A stretch of DNA of 64,000 bases from Clavibacter michiganensis subsp. insidiosus (GTDB lineage: Bacteria; Actinomycetota; Actinomycetes; Actinomycetales; Microbacteriaceae), in assembly GCF_002240565.1 (NCBI RefSeq), contig NZ_MZMO01000001.1, forward strand, positions 1,302,001 through 1,366,000, written 5' to 3'. This document shows, piece after piece, positions 62,795 to 64,000 of this stretch; position 1 is the first letter of the stretch, and the number at the start of each line of letters is the position of its first letter. Position numbers and translations under genes: made by a program. Below the pieces are notes generated by a model. That model saw only the letters and a program-made list of their open reading frames with translations, was not told the DNA's origin and made no database searches.

Positions 62795-64000
62795 ATGGAA
62801 GGTCCAGAGATCAAGTTCGCCGAGGCAGTCCTCGACAACGGCAAGTACGGAACGCGCACGGTCCGGTTCGAGGCCGGCCGCCTCGCGCAGCAGGCGCAGG
62901 GCGCGGTCGCCGCGTACCTCGACGAGGACACGATGCTGCTGTCCGCCACCTCGGTGGGCAAGCACCCGAAGGACAACTTCGACTTCTTCCCCCTGACCAT
63001 CGACGTCGAGGAGCGCAGCTACGCCGCGGGCAAGATCCCCGGCTCGTTCTTCCGCCGCGAGGGCCGCCCCTCCACCGAGGCGATCCTCGTCTGCCGCCTC
63101 ATCGACCGGCCGCTGCGCCCGTCGTTCATCACGGGCCTCCGCAACGAGGTCCAGGTCGTCATCACCGTCCTCAGCATCGCGCCGGACGAGTTCTACGACA
63201 GCCTCGCCATCAACGCGGCGAGCGCCTCGAGCATGCTCTCGGGCATCCCGTTCTCCGGCCCCATCGCGGGTGTGCGCCTCGCGCTCATCGGCGACCAGTG
63301 GGTCGTCTTCCCGAAGCATTCGCAGCTCAAGGAGGCCGTCTTCGACATCACCGTCGCCGGCCGCGTCGTCACCGACGCCCAGGGCAACGAGGACGTCGCC
63401 ATCATGATGGTCGAGGCCGAGGCCACCGAGGGTGCCTGGGACCTCATCCAGGGCGGCGCCACGAAGCCCGACGAGGCCATCGTCGCGCAGGGCCTCGAGG
63501 CCGCGAAGCCGTTCATCCAGCAGCTCGTCGCCGCGCAGGCCTCGCTCGCGCAGCAGGCCGCGAAGCCCACGGTCGACTACCCCGTCTTCCTGCCGTACGC
63601 GCAGGAGACCTACGACGCCGTCAGCGCGCTCGCCCTCGACGAGCTGGGCACCGTGTACCAGATCGCCGACAAGATCGAGCGCCAGGACGCGGACGACGCC
63701 CTCAAGACCCGCACCAAGGAGGCCGTGGCCGTCAAGGTCGAGGCCGGCGAGCTGCCGCAGTCGGCGCTCACCGAGTTCTCCGCGGCGTACAAGTCCGTCA
63801 CGAAGACGGTCGTCCGCGGCCGGATCCTCCGCGACGGCATCCGCATGGACGGCCGCGGCCTCGCCGACATCCGCCCGCTCGACGCCGAGGTGCAGGTCAT
63901 CCCGCGCGTCCACGGGTCGGCCATCTTCCAGCGCGGCGAGACCCAGATCCTGGGCGTCACCACGCTGAACATGCTCAAGATGGAGCAGCAGATCGACTCG
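62795..64000 (+). CDS. pnp: Polyribonucleotide nucleotidyltransferase, N-terminal part (partial)
   Basis: The first 402 codons are present; the gene leaves the window at the right edge. The first RNase-PH domain ([62 protein letters not shown]) and the start of the second ([32 protein letters not shown]) are clear. PNPase degrades and polymerises RNA with phosphate/NDPs. ATG is fixed by the GGAGAGAG site upstream. Confidence 0.97.
   Translation, partial: MEGPEIKFAEAVLDNGKYGTRTVRFEAGRLAQQAQGAVAAYLDEDTMLLSATSVGKHPKDNFDFFPLTIDVEERSYAAGKIPGSFFRREGRPSTEAILVCRLIDRPLRPSFITGLRNEVQVVITVLSIAPDEFYDSLAINAASASSMLSGIPFSGPIAGVRLALIGDQWVVFPKHSQLKEAVFDITVAGRVVTDAQGNEDVAIMMVEAEATEGAWDLIQGGATKPDEAIVAQGLEAAKPFIQQLVAAQASLAQQAAKPTVDYPVFLPYAQETYDAVSALALDELGTVYQIADKIERQDADDALKTRTKEAVAVKVEAGELPQSALTEFSAAYKSVTKTVVRGRILRDGIRMDGRGLADIRPLDAEVQVIPRVHGSAIFQRGETQILGVTTLNMLKMEQQIDS

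Overview
The window is about 73% G+C and very dense in genes. Coding sequences often abut or overlap by 1-4 bases (ATGA/GTGA), many use GTG starts, and many promoters are the short TANNNT type placed 6-8 bases before the start codon (leaderless genes). With the DtxR/IdeR-type iron box, the HrcA/HspR heat-shock operators, the polyprenol-phosphate mannose synthase, Ku/LigD end joining and the gene order, this points to a Gram-positive actinobacterium of the Microbacteriaceae, most like Clavibacter. It looks chromosomal: rpsO and pnp close the window, and no rRNA, tRNA, CRISPR array, IS element or prophage was seen.

Layout. 1-4 kb: the 5' end of a sugar-ABC binding lipoprotein (-), a zinc-ribbon protein, an NfeD-like/flotillin pair and an MFS exporter. 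4.04-4.99 kb: a clearly AT-richer islet with one gene broken by a 12-base G/C homopolymer. 5-9.5 kb: a Rieske protein, a stress-type SDR behind four tiny acidic proteins, and a stand-alone AICAR-transformylase-like gene. 9.6-15.2 kb: an iron-box-controlled desferrioxamine-type siderophore operon (desA, desB and a fused desC-desD). 15.2-21 kb: Hsp20 with two heat-shock operators, SDR/MarR/NmrA/CurA redox genes and a YihY membrane protein. 21-29 kb: a CYTH-CHAD protein, a carboxylesterase, a broken Pit phosphate transporter, a purine permease and an Nramp-like transporter. 28.9-34 kb: GtrA, polyprenol-P-mannose synthase, DUF429, a frameshifted aspartase and an LEA-like repeat protein. 34-43.8 kb: FAH hydrolase, LigD/Ku, AlkA, a glycolate-oxidase-type enzyme, PrsW and a degenerate resolvase. 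43.8-45 kb: two exported proteins of lower G+C. 45-56.4 kb: SDR/DUF2945, Dps, SMP-30, DJ-1, LspA, aldo-keto reductase, an M50-like protease, Apt, a MetE-like enzyme, VanZ and HelD. 56.5-64 kb: a DASS transporter, a membrane-tethered ExoVII-like protein, an HNH nuclease, an MFS transporter, rpsO and the start of pnp.

Functionally the window is rich in stress and redox maintenance (Hsp20, Dps, SDRs, DJ-1, Ku/LigD, AlkA, the LEA-like protein) plus iron acquisition. Five reading frames carry indels: the 4.1-4.9 kb gene, marR, pit, aspA and the N-terminus of the DASS gene. Three of these lie in homopolymers. They are either real phase variation or decay, or sequencing error, and this should be settled first. 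The least familiar items are the homopolymer-switched wHTH/PLD-like gene, the membrane-anchored ExoVII-like protein, the AICAR transformylase with Lys replaced by Thr, the desC-desD fusion, the acidic micro-protein operon, and a very strong excess of the word GGATCC in all frames.
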